From PALSA-1336 sp038203095 (GTDB lineage Bacteria > Patescibacteriota > Doudnabacteria > UBA920): DNA of 11,903 nucleotides. The notes beneath the pieces are model-generated. The model searched no databases and had not been told where the DNA came from. It saw nothing but the letters and a program-made list of their open reading frames with translations. Made by a program: the position numbers and the translations under genes. Shown in pieces: positions 5,979 through 11,903 of the stretch. The DNA is taken from contig JBBREH010000038.1 in assembly GCA_038203095.1 (NCBI GenBank), forward strand, positions 1 to 11,903, written 5' to 3'. Within the stretch, counting starts at the first letter, position 1; each line of letters starts with the position of its first letter.

Positions 5979-7076
5979 TCATCGGGAAAGAATATACTGT
6001 TGCCCGCCCAAATTTTTAATCCGGCCTTTCATTTCCAAAAATGTCAGTGTTGATGTTACTACGGAAGTGTCCAGCCCAGATTTTTTTATGAGTTCATTAA
6101 TAATGATCGGATCATAATTTATTAGTTTTAACAAAGTCAGTTCTTCTTTGGTATCTCCAAATAAAGTTTGCGCTCCCAGTTGCTCGGGCAGGGTTTTTAA
6201 ATTTAAGTCTTCCAGCACATCGTTAGCCGTAGTCAGAGGCTTGGCGCCCATTTTAAGTAAATTATTTGGTCCCTGGCTTTGTGGGGAATAAATCGGGCCC
6301 GGTACGGCGTAAACCTGTCGATTTTGGTCGAGTGCATGCTTGGCGGTAATTAACGTGCCACTTTGTAAATCGCACTCTATAATGAGCGTGGCTATAGAAA
6401 GCCCTGAAATTATTCTGTTTCTCGCCACGAAGTTTTGCTTAAAGTTGGGCGTGCCTATTGGGTACTCGGAAAGTAAAGCCCCGCCGCAATCCACTATTTG
6501 TTTGGCTAGCAGTTGGTGATGTTTGGGGTAGAGACTTTTTTCATCCAGGCCTCCACCTAATACGGCTATGGTTCGCTTGTTATGTTTGACCGCAATATTA
6601 TGCGCGGCTGAATCTACACCAAAGGCCATGCCAGAAACAATGGTCGCGCCGGCAAGAACCAATGGCTCAACTAGCTGCGGAATTATGGTGCGGCCATAAT
6701 TACTAATTTGCCGAGTGCCGACCACGGCTAAGCATAGCTCATCAGTATTTTCCATTGAGCCTTTATAATACAGAATTGGCGGCAATTTAGGAATTTCTAG
6801 AAGCAGTTTGGGATACGGGCTATCTTTAAAAGTTAGAATGCCGATGTTTTCCGCCGCAAGCTTTTCTGCTTCGATAGTCAAATTTATTTTGTCACGAAAT
6901 TCAATAAAAGTTTTTGTAACTTCGCTATCAATGCCGGCCGATACCAGCTTGTCTTGTCCGGCCTTAAAAGCGGCTTCAAAATTCTCAAAACGCTTAGCCA
7001 AGAGACCGAGCCTGGCCGGGCCAAATTGGGGCAGCAAGTTTAGCCCGTGCAAATAGAGAGAATCATCAAAAACCAT
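5979..7076 (-). CDS. dprA: DNA processing protein DprA/Smf
   Basis: Binds incoming single-stranded DNA during natural transformation and loads RecA onto it, in the cytoplasm. The 365-aa protein has three parts. The N-terminal helical region (about 1-75) resembles the helix-hairpin-helix/SAM-like part of the family. The Rossmann-like core has VGTRQISNYGR (119-129), SGMAFGVDSAAH (148-159), VLGGGLD (172-178), LLSEYPIGTPNFKQNFVARN (201-220) and SGTLITAKHALDQNR (239-253) followed by VPGP. The C-terminal winged helix (about 310-363) is also present. Length is normal and all core motifs are intact. It is the only full-length gene here ending in TGA. It is divergent from the RNA promoter at 7107 and upstream of capA in the same direction. 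Start: ATG at 7076; no clear promoter or ribosome site was found. Confidence 0.95.
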   Translation of the reverse strand: MVFDDSLYLHGLNLLPQFGPARLGLLAKRFENFEAAFKAGQDKLVSAGIDSEVTKTFIEFRDKINLTIEAEKLAAENIGILTFKDSPYPKLLLEIPKLPPILYYKGSMENTDELCLAVVGTRQISNYGRTIIPQLVEPLVLAGATIVSGMAFGVDSAAHNIAVKHNKRTIAVLGGGLDEKSLYPKHHQLLAKQIVDCGGALLSEYPIGTPNFKQNFVARNRIISGLSIATLIIECDLQSGTLITAKHALDQNRQVYAVPGPIYSPQSQGPNNLLKMGAKPLTTANDVLEDLNLKTLPEQLGAQTLFGDTKEELTLLKLINYDPIIINELIKKSGLDTSVVTSTLTFLEMKGRIKNLGGQQYILSR

Positions 7077-7106
7077 AAGTAAATATGCTATTTTTAGCTT
7101 CCAGTC

Positions 7107-7135
7107 TTGACAGACAGCCGCATTAGGAGTATAAT
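7107..7135 (+). promoter_or_regulatory. Perfect consensus sigma-70-type promoter
   Basis: -35 TTGACA (7107-7112), 17-base spacer, -10 TATAAT (7130-7135), matching consensus at every position. It is the strongest promoter in the window and points at a region with no plus-strand gene, so it should drive the structured RNA starting near 7142. Confidence 0.9.
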
Positions 7136-7141
7136 ACTATA

Positions 7142-7328
7142 TCAAGTATTAAAAAGTACTTGTTGTATCCAGCACCCTATTTGCAAGTCGCAAAGGCCGG
7201 TATCATCCCTCCTATTACTGGCTGGAGCACCAAGTAAGGATTTGTAGACGATTGTTTGCAGTCTTTCACTTGCAAGTGGGGTAGTGGATATAAAAAACGT
7301 TTCAAGAAAACGCTTAAGGCGTTTTTTT
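7142..7328 (+). ncRNA. Unidentified structured small RNA, about 185 nt
   Basis: Transcription from the consensus promoter should start near 7142 and end at the terminator at 7307-7325 plus its T-run. A 5' hairpin CAAGTA/TACTTG (7143-7148, 7157-7162) comes first. A long interrupted rod follows: TATCCA with TGGATA (7166-7171, 7285-7290), ACCC with GGGT (7174-7177, 7279-7282), TTGCAAGT with ACTTGCAA (7181-7188, 7268-7275), AAAG with CTTT (7192-7195, 7263-7266). Within it is a 7-bp hairpin GCCGGTA/TACTGGC (7196-7222) whose 13-base loop holds CCCTCCT, able to pair with purine-rich Shine-Dalgarno-like sequence. I see no SRP RNA, RNase P or tmRNA signatures. Size, rod shape and internal loops recall 6S RNA, but I cannot show that. 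No sensible plus-strand protein is encoded. Confidence 0.75.
7307..7328 (+). terminator. Intrinsic terminator of the small RNA
   Basis: AAAACGC, loop TTAAG, GCGTTTT, followed by an uninterrupted T-run to 7329. It marks the 3' end of the structured RNA. Confidence 0.9.
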
Positions 7329-7384
7329 TATTTTTCATAAATGATAAAATATACGTCATGCCAGTGGCAGATCCGTCTTTGGCG

Positions 7385-7416
7385 AAAAAAGTACGAAACC
7401 GAGGTTTAGTACTTTT
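7385..7416 (-). terminator. Terminator of pth (minus strand)
   Basis: On the minus strand AAAAGTAC (7416-7409), one mismatch, AAAC, loop CTCG, GTTT, one mismatch, GTACTTTT, running into TTTTTT at 7390-7385. It lies about 30 bases after the pth stop codon. Confidence 0.75.
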
Positions 7417-7445
7417 AGTATTATTTCGTATTTAGTAGAGAGCGT

Positions 7446-7994
7446 TTATACATTAATAAACCGTTCTATTTCTTGTTTGACTTCAGGTAATATATCGGAT
7501 TGAAGTTTTACCAGTTCATCGGCGGTAAAACTTTGCAGCACAAAGTTCTCAGTGGGCATCTCATTACGCGAAGCACGGGCTTCCACGCCCACGCGGATAC
7601 GCCTAAAATCCTGCGTGCCTAAATCACTAATAATGCTTTGCACGCCGTTATGGCCAGCGGCGGAGGAGTTTTTTGCCAAGCGGATTTCGCCAAACGGTAA
7701 ATCTACCTCGTCGTGTACCACCAGCAAATCCTGAGCTAAATCTATTTTATAAAAATTACAAATATCTTTTAAAGCCTGACCACTGTCGTTCATATAGGTT
7801 TGCGGCTTCATAATTACAATTTTTCCGCCCTCAGTATCCAGAGTAAAAATTTCCGATTTAAAGTCCTTTCCCGGCCGAGCCTGCATAAAGCCGGTTCCGT
7901 AGCGGAGCAAAAAATCCATGGCTAAAAACCCCACGTTATGGCGGGTATGCTGGTATTTTTCTCCCGGGTTGCCTAAGCCTACGATAATTTTCAT
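7446..7994 (-). CDS. pth: Peptidyl-tRNA hydrolase
   Basis: Cleaves the ester bond of peptidyl-tRNAs released from stalled ribosomes, recycling tRNA; essential in most bacteria. The 182 aa match the usual bacterial length (about 190). GLGNPG (6-11) supplies Asn9 and TRHN (17-20) the catalytic His19. KPQTYMNDSG (63-72), HDEVDLPFG (94-102) with Asp95, SSAAGHNG (110-117) with His115-Asn116, and RRIRVGV (131-137) complete the active site (equivalent to Asn10, His20, Asp93, His113, Asn114 of E. coli). The gene has its own promoter about five bases upstream of the ATG and its own terminator downstream, so it appears to be transcribed alone. A decayed gene separates it from der upstream. Confidence 0.97.
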   Translation of the reverse strand: MKIIVGLGNPGEKYQHTRHNVGFLAMDFLLRYGTGFMQARPGKDFKSEIFTLDTEGGKIVIMKPQTYMNDSGQALKDICNFYKIDLAQDLLVVHDEVDLPFGEIRLAKNSSAAGHNGVQSIISDLGTQDFRRIRVGVEARASRNEMPTENFVLQSFTADELVKLQSDILPEVKQEIERFINV

Positions 7995-8005
7995 AATTTA
8001 AAAAT

Positions 8006-8034
8006 ATTATATCATGAATTTGATTAGCTTTTAA
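8006..8034 (-). promoter_or_regulatory. pth promoter
   Basis: On the minus strand: -35 TTAAAA (8034-8029), 17-base spacer, -10 TATAAT (8011-8006). The start near 7999 lies only about five bases before the ATG at 7994. Confidence 0.6.
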
Positions 8035-8354
8035 TAGAGGAATCTAGTAGATCATGGTTATGATAGAAGAAGGGTTTGCTAAAGTCTTTCGCCGGGCGCT
8101 TACTATAAATGAAACAAGATCGGGAATTTTCTTTTGGGAAGTTGCCAGGCAAGCGCTCAGGCGCATTTTCTTTAAGCGCGATTAATTGCGCAACCTGCGC
8201 TTCTAAGTTGTGGGGCGCAGACTTTTTTAAGCTTTATTTTCATTTAAATGTTGCCAAATAATATATTCTTCATTGGGATCAAGCAATATTATTTAGCCGA
8301 TCCACTACCAATGGCATAATTTTGTATGACGTGAAGCTTTGCTGTACGGGCAAG
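8024..8354 (-). pseudogene. Decayed gene of unknown family between der and pth
   Basis: Three successive minus-strand frames read like protein and join end to end. The first, from about 8354, contains FLARTAKLHVIQNYAIGSGS and meets a stop near 8283. The second (8289-8230) contains LLDPNEEYIIWQHLNENKA. The third, open for 69 codons (8233-8024), contains HNLEAQVAQLIALKENAPER and FIYSKRPAKDFSKPFFYHNH and ends in TAA. Joined, they would give about 115 aa. No segment has a good start codon. I infer an old gene with two frameshifts and a lost start. I do not recognise the family. It overlaps the pth promoter at its 3' end. The alternative, chance open frames in non-coding DNA, is possible, but the amino-acid composition is unusually protein-like throughout. 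Confidence 0.4.
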
Positions 8355-8359
8355 AAAGT

Positions 8360-9742
8360 CTATGATTTATCTTTCCCTCTAAGTTTTAGTTTAATTGGGG
8401 TGCCCCAAAAGCCCAACTGTTTGACTATGGAATTTTCCAGGAATTTGCGGAACTGGGTGGAAATGGCGGCGGGGTAGTTTACAAATAACTCAAAAATCGG
8501 CGGGTTGGACTGAATTTGCTTAAGGCCCAAGACTTTAGGCTTTTTTTGGTCACGCAGGAGTTTGGGAGAATTAATTTTGAGCGCTTTGGTTAAAAAGTCG
8601 CTGAGCTTTTCCTGTTCAACAGTTTTATGTCGACTTTCAAAAATAGGAGTAATGGAGTTTAACGCCTCTTCTATGCCGTCACCGGTTTCAGCGGAGACAA
8701 AAATTAAGGGTGACATCCATAAAAACGGAAAGTGGTGGCTTATATAGTCGCGAACACTGCCGTAGCTGTCATCATTTTCGCCTTTATTGCCGGTCGGGGT
8801 TTTAGATGTTTTGTCGGCGGTGGTGGGCAATAAATCTGCCTTATTAGCTAAAATAATGCAGCCTTTGTCCATAGCAATAATTTCGTTGGCAACCGATTGG
8901 TCCTGTTTGGTAATTTCCCGGCTGGCATCAATTACAAAAAAACACACGTCGCTCCTGCGAATGGCTTTAAAAGTTTGAAAGCCCGAGAATATATCCGGCT
9001 CAGCCTGGCGATGCTCTTTTTTCTTTAAACCCGCAGTGTCAATAAATGTATAATCAGTCTCACCAATTTTTATGTGTTGGTCTATAGCCGTACGGGTGGT
9101 TCCGGCAATAGGGGAGACCACAACGCGCTCTTCCTTTAAAATTTTATTAAAGATGCTGGACTTGCCCACATTTGGTTTGCCAACAATAGAAACCGCAACG
9201 CCTAAAACGTTGTCTTTTTTATTTTCATTGAGCCCGAGCTTTGTTAAGGTTTCTGTAATGTGTTCCAGCATGTCTCCCAGCCCAAGTCCGCTTATGGAAG
9301 AGACTGGAAAGGTGGGCTTGATGCCCAATTTTTGAAACTCTCCCAGCTTTTCGCCGTGGCTTTTGGCAGAATCGAGCTTGTTAACTGCGAGTATCAGGGG
9401 CTTGTGGTTTTTACGGAATTTTTTTATGGTTTCGCGACTGACCGCGCCCACCGGTTCCTTGCCGTCCACAACAAAAATCACCATATCGGCTTCGGCTACA
9501 GCCACATCAATCTGTTTCATCAGGCTCATCTCTAACCCCTCTTTGCCATCTAAAGAAAGCCCCGCTGTGTCCACCAAAGTAAAGTCTACACCGCTCCAAG
9601 TGGTGTCGGCGTACTGGCGGTCGCGCGTGGTGCCGGCTACGTCGGACGTTACGGCTATGGGCTTGCCTACAATTTTATTCATTAAGGTAGATTTGCCGGC
9701 ATTAGGCTGTCCGACTATGGCGATGATGGGTAAATTTTTCAT
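8360..9742 (-). CDS. der: Ribosome-associated GTPase Der (EngA)
   Basis: Double GTPase required for maturation of the 50S subunit. GTPase domain 1 has G1 GQPNAGKS (11-18), the TT of AGTTRD (36-41), DTAG (58-61) and NKLD (121-124). Domain 2 has GKPNVGKS (188-195), AGTTRT, DTAG (235-238) and NKAD (300-303, usually NKWD). The C-terminal KH-like domain (about 370-455) includes the typical NPPIFELFVNYP and LRGK end. The 460 aa are normal for the family. A polar stretch after NKAD (about 305-330, LLPTTADKTSKTPTGNKGEN) is longer than in most relatives and looks like a disordered loop. The -10-like TATAAA (9753-9748) would put the transcription start at the ATG itself, but no good -35 is visible. A 65-base palindrome lies between this gene and the LCP gene upstream. 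Confidence 0.97.
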   Translation of the reverse strand: MKNLPIIAIVGQPNAGKSTLMNKIVGKPIAVTSDVAGTTRDRQYADTTWSGVDFTLVDTAGLSLDGKEGLEMSLMKQIDVAVAEADMVIFVVDGKEPVGAVSRETIKKFRKNHKPLILAVNKLDSAKSHGEKLGEFQKLGIKPTFPVSSISGLGLGDMLEHITETLTKLGLNENKKDNVLGVAVSIVGKPNVGKSSIFNKILKEERVVVSPIAGTTRTAIDQHIKIGETDYTFIDTAGLKKKEHRQAEPDIFSGFQTFKAIRRSDVCFFVIDASREITKQDQSVANEIIAMDKGCIILANKADLLPTTADKTSKTPTGNKGENDDSYGSVRDYISHHFPFLWMSPLIFVSAETGDGIEEALNSITPIFESRHKTVEQEKLSDFLTKALKINSPKLLRDQKKPKVLGLKQIQSNPPIFELFVNYPAAISTQFRKFLENSIVKQLGFWGTPIKLKLRGKDKS

Positions 9743-9759
9743 AAAAATTTATATTCTTT

Positions 9760-9824
9760 ATCTTTTATCCATTATCTTTGACTTGACTGCAGTCTGCAGT
9801 GGTGAAAGATTAAGGATAAAGGAT
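9760..9824. repeat. 65-base imperfect palindrome between the LCP gene and der
   Basis: The outer arms are 9760-9782 and 9802-9824, 23 bases with four mismatches. The centre is ACTGCAG-T-CTGCAGT (9786-9800), a perfect odd palindrome. The right arm contains AAGATTAAGGATAAAGGAT. A close relative, AAGATTAAGGATTAAAGAT, occurs inside capA at about 5150-5168. No T-run makes it a standard terminator. Confidence 0.65.
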
Positions 9825-9829
9825 GATTG

Positions 9830-11422
9830 TTAATTGTTTTCTCCCAAAATAACTATCACATCCACTTTTTGGTTGTCTACTTTTACCCCCGGTGGTGGCA
9901 GTGTGACCTCGGTGGCATGAAGCGAGTTTTTAATAAATTCGGCTGTGGCGGGTTTGGGATTTACCTGGTAAAAAATATTTTGGGATAAGGCCTCCCCCTT
10001 GTATGGCAATTCCCATACAGTTAGGGCGGCATCCTCAAAGTTTTTTTTGGCTGAGGCCAGAGAAACTTTATTGCCGGAGGAGCTACTTAACCAAATTACG
10101 CTTTTTTCCGCCGTTACTTTGCCGTATGTAAAAGCATTTTTAAAAAAGTTGGCAATATCGGATTCAGTCTTTCCTTCGCAAGGCGTTAGTACGTAAGCGC
10201 CGCTCTCTTCCAAAATTTTCGGACAAACCAGGGAAGTAGATGGGTCGAGGCTCAATGATATGAAACTTTTTATGCCCTTTTCCCGAATTAAATTATAGAT
10301 ATGAAAAATGCTGGCCGGGGAAATGTTGGTGTGAAAATGATCAGCAAAAGTACTGAGTAAAGAATTAATAGTGCCGGCGTCGCTTAATAAATTTAAGCTT
10401 AAAACTTTTTGCTTAAAAGATTCAATAATTTTATGTTGGCGTGTGGAGCGGGCAAAGTCACTGCCTTCTGGCCCGGCCGCGTGGCGAGATCGGGCAAATT
10501 GAAGTGCTCGCGTGCCGTTTAAATGCGCCGGCCCGGCTGTAAATGTTATGGGCGGCAGGTAGCCAATGCCGTTATCAGGGTAACTATAGTCAGTAAAAGT
10601 CCTTTCTACTATAACATCCAGTCCGTTAATTTGATTTACAGCTTTTTCAAAGCCGGCAAAATCCAATACGGCAAAGTAGGGTATTTTTTCGTCCGTCAGT
10701 TTTTCTACGGTCTGTCTGGCCCATAAACCTGCTTCGTCCCAATCATGGTGTTTTACAAAACCCTCAGAAAAAGCGGAGTTGATTTTCGCGCGGTTTTGGT
10801 TGCTAAAGCTATTTTGACTCGTATTCGTTCCTGCTTGGGCTGTGCGAGACGAGATAGGCGAGTTAGGTATTTCTGCCCAGTAGTCTCTGGGGATGGAAAT
10901 TAAAGACACTTCGCCAATGTCCGGACGGATTTGAGCTAGAATCATAGTGTCAGTTAGGTATGGGCCATCGTGACCCTCGCCGCCAATCCCTAAAAGTAAA
11001 ATGTTAATTTGACCCAAGTCTTCTCCAATTAGGATATCGTTACTATCGCCACCGCGGATTAAGTCGCGGATTTTAGAGAAAAAACTGGTTTTTTGCCCGA
11101 CGAAAATTTTCTGGGATAAATTAGCGGCTCTTAGCGTTAGGCTGGTGATTAAAACAATAATTATCAAAAGCATGCCGAACAATATCCTTTTTAAAATCTT
11201 TTTTCTCGGCACAGGGTTTTTAGTTGTCAGTAAATTTACCCCATTAGGGAGTTTTGTGAATTCTGTTTGCGATGAAGCAGTATTATCCGGGTTAAGATTT
11301 TTAAATTCTGCAGTTAATTCACTAACAGGGCTGACGTTTTTGCCCTGCTCCGGAATTGGTGAGGCCTTTACTTTAGGCGATTTTGCCAGCTTGGGTATTT
11401 TTATGGAATCAAGATTTTTCAT
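9830..11422 (-). CDS. LytR-CpsA-Psr (LCP) family protein with LytR_C domain
   Basis: LCP enzymes move lipid-linked glycopolymers onto peptidoglycan outside the membrane. The 530 aa begin with a polar, Pro/Lys-rich cytoplasmic tail (1-75), then one transmembrane helix (about 76-98, KKILKRILFGMLLIIIVLI). The LCP domain (about 138-340) has NILLLGIGGEGHDG, TDTMILAQI (158-166), SIPRD (176-180), AKINSAFSEG (212-221), LDFAGFEKAVNQINGLDV (253-270) and ARSRH (310-314) with DFARSTRQ (322-329). The Arg and Asp residues of the pyrophosphate site appear to be present. A Ser/Asn/Thr-rich insert lies at about 187-210. The C-terminal part (about 440-528) fits the LytR_C domain. Promoter and ATG are eight bases apart. 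No polymer-synthesis genes are nearby, so the substrate is unknown. Confidence 0.93.
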   Translation of the reverse strand: MKNLDSIKIPKLAKSPKVKASPIPEQGKNVSPVSELTAEFKNLNPDNTASSQTEFTKLPNGVNLLTTKNPVPRKKILKRILFGMLLIIIVLITSLTLRAANLSQKIFVGQKTSFFSKIRDLIRGGDSNDILIGEDLGQINILLLGIGGEGHDGPYLTDTMILAQIRPDIGEVSLISIPRDYWAEIPNSPISSRTAQAGTNTSQNSFSNQNRAKINSAFSEGFVKHHDWDEAGLWARQTVEKLTDEKIPYFAVLDFAGFEKAVNQINGLDVIVERTFTDYSYPDNGIGYLPPITFTAGPAHLNGTRALQFARSRHAAGPEGSDFARSTRQHKIIESFKQKVLSLNLLSDAGTINSLLSTFADHFHTNISPASIFHIYNLIREKGIKSFISLSLDPSTSLVCPKILEESGAYVLTPCEGKTESDIANFFKNAFTYGKVTAEKSVIWLSSSSGNKVSLASAKKNFEDAALTVWELPYKGEALSQNIFYQVNPKPATAEFIKNSLHATEVTLPPPGVKVDNQKVDVIVILGENN

Positions 11423-11436
11423 AGGTTTCGTTTGTT

Positions 11437-11465
11437 ATTATAACCTAAAAGCCCGGAATAGTTAA
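11437..11465 (-). promoter_or_regulatory. Promoter of the LCP gene
   Basis: On the minus strand: -35 TTAACT (11465-11460), 17-base spacer, -10 TATAAT (11442-11437). The transcript would start near 11430, about eight bases before the ATG at 11422. Confidence 0.6.
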
Positions 11466-11641
11466 GAGTAATATAGCTATTGCCTTAGAGCCAAAAAGAA
11501 TGTTATATTTTAGCCAGCCGTATAATATTGTCCTATAATTCAGTAATAGAACATTGTATTCTTATACGTTGAATATTTGCACGTCTAGCTCCGTTGTTTA
11601 GTGCGTTGCATTTTCACCCCGCACCATTTTGAACTAATTTA

Positions 11642-11718
11642 GGACGCGTAGCTCAGTTGGTTAGAGCGCGCCGTTCACATCGGCGAGGTCACAGGTTCAA
11701 ATCCTGTCGCGTCCACCA
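11642..11718 (+). tRNA. tRNA-Val (anticodon CAC)
   Basis: A full cloverleaf: acceptor GGACGCG/CGCGTCC, D-arm GCTC-AGTTGGTTA-GAGC, anticodon stem CGCCG/CGGCG with loop TTCACAT (anticodon CAC, reading GUG), five-base variable loop, and T-arm ACAGG-TTCAAAT-CCTGT. The 3' ACCA is encoded. Two TATAAT boxes lie upstream at 11521-11526 and 11534-11539, but neither has a good -35. The right terminal repeat begins 42 bases after the gene. Confidence 0.97.
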
Positions 11719-11745
11719 CTTCTTCGCCCTAAAGGGGCTTTGAAG
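11719..11745 (+). terminator. Weak hairpin after tRNA-Val
   Basis: CTTC/GAAG at the outside and GCCC/GGGC inside, separated by mismatched TTC and TTT. No T-run follows directly, so it may be a processing or termination signal of the tRNA transcript, or neither. Confidence 0.3.
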
Positions 11746-11760
11746 TATAAGTATCGCTTT

Positions 11761-11903
11761 AGTAGACTTGTAGCGAATTAATTTTTTAGACCAAAATTTG
11801 ATATTTTAGCCAAAATCGAAGTTAAAAATTTTGATGTTTAACTTTAGTTAAGCGGAAAAATTATTAACAAGAGTTTGGCAAAAGAGCAATTTTTGGACAA
11901 AAA
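11761..11903. repeat. Right copy of 143-bp terminal inverted repeat
   Basis: Reverse complement of 1-143 with one mismatch (A at 11863). Identity begins sharply at 11761, in the spacer after tRNA-Val. No ORF of note. A boundary beside a tRNA gene fits a mobile-element end, since tRNA 3' ends are common integration targets. No target duplication can be recognised. Confidence 0.95.

Noticed and set aside
7177..7359. 60-codon minus-strand open frame over the RNA locus
   Set aside because: The same bases carry a plus-strand consensus promoter, a paired structure and a terminator; the peptide resembles nothing and lacks its own signals.
9363..9833. 156-codon plus-strand open frame
   Set aside because: Antisense to der for nearly its whole length, with no recognisable motif and no promoter or ribosome site.
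1..11903. Borg-like or plasmid replicon because of the terminal inverted repeats
   Set aside because: The genes are chromosomal housekeeping genes, there is no replication or partition gene, and a multicopy repeat at assembly breaks explains the ends. Kept only as an alternative.

Overview
The window looks like a chromosomal fragment of a Patescibacteria (CPR) bacterium. This rests on small or CBS-free versions of core enzymes, CPR-style membrane-anchored CapA and LCP proteins, promoters placed almost on top of start codons without clear Shine-Dalgarno sequences, and several kinds of hairpin repeat between and inside genes. The phylum call is inference from style, not from a marker tree. In-frame TGA is absent from every full-length gene, so the genetic code appears standard.

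Layout, left to right. The first 143 bases and the last 143 bases are one sequence in inverted orientation, with a single mismatch. Next to the left copy lies a decayed, truncated IS30-type transposase (144-726, minus). A plus-strand block follows: purA (IMP to AMP branch), guaB (IMP to GMP branch, without CBS domains), an intergenic stretch with two different repeat elements and a consensus-like promoter, and two small unknown genes. The second small gene carries an in-frame TGA. The block ends in a strong bidirectional terminator at 4517-4542.

A mainly minus-strand block follows: a CapA-family phosphoesterase with two apparent in-frame sequence insertions, dprA, pth, a decayed unidentified gene, der, and an LCP (LytR-CpsA-Psr) protein. 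Between dprA and pth, on the plus strand, is an apparent free-standing structured RNA of about 185 nt with a perfect consensus promoter (TTGACA, 17 bp, TATAAT) and an intrinsic terminator. At the right end is tRNA-Val(CAC), followed 42 bases later by the right copy of the terminal repeat.

Working together: PurA and GuaB share IMP as substrate and set AMP and GMP supply. Pth and Der serve translation and ribosome assembly. DprA handles incoming single-stranded DNA in transformation. CapA-like and LCP proteins belong to the cell envelope. No defence system, CRISPR array or phage module is visible. The most unusual material is non-coding or repeat-derived: the structured RNA, the hairpin cassette inside capA, the small-ORF element that supplies the next gene's start codon, and the terminal inverted repeats.
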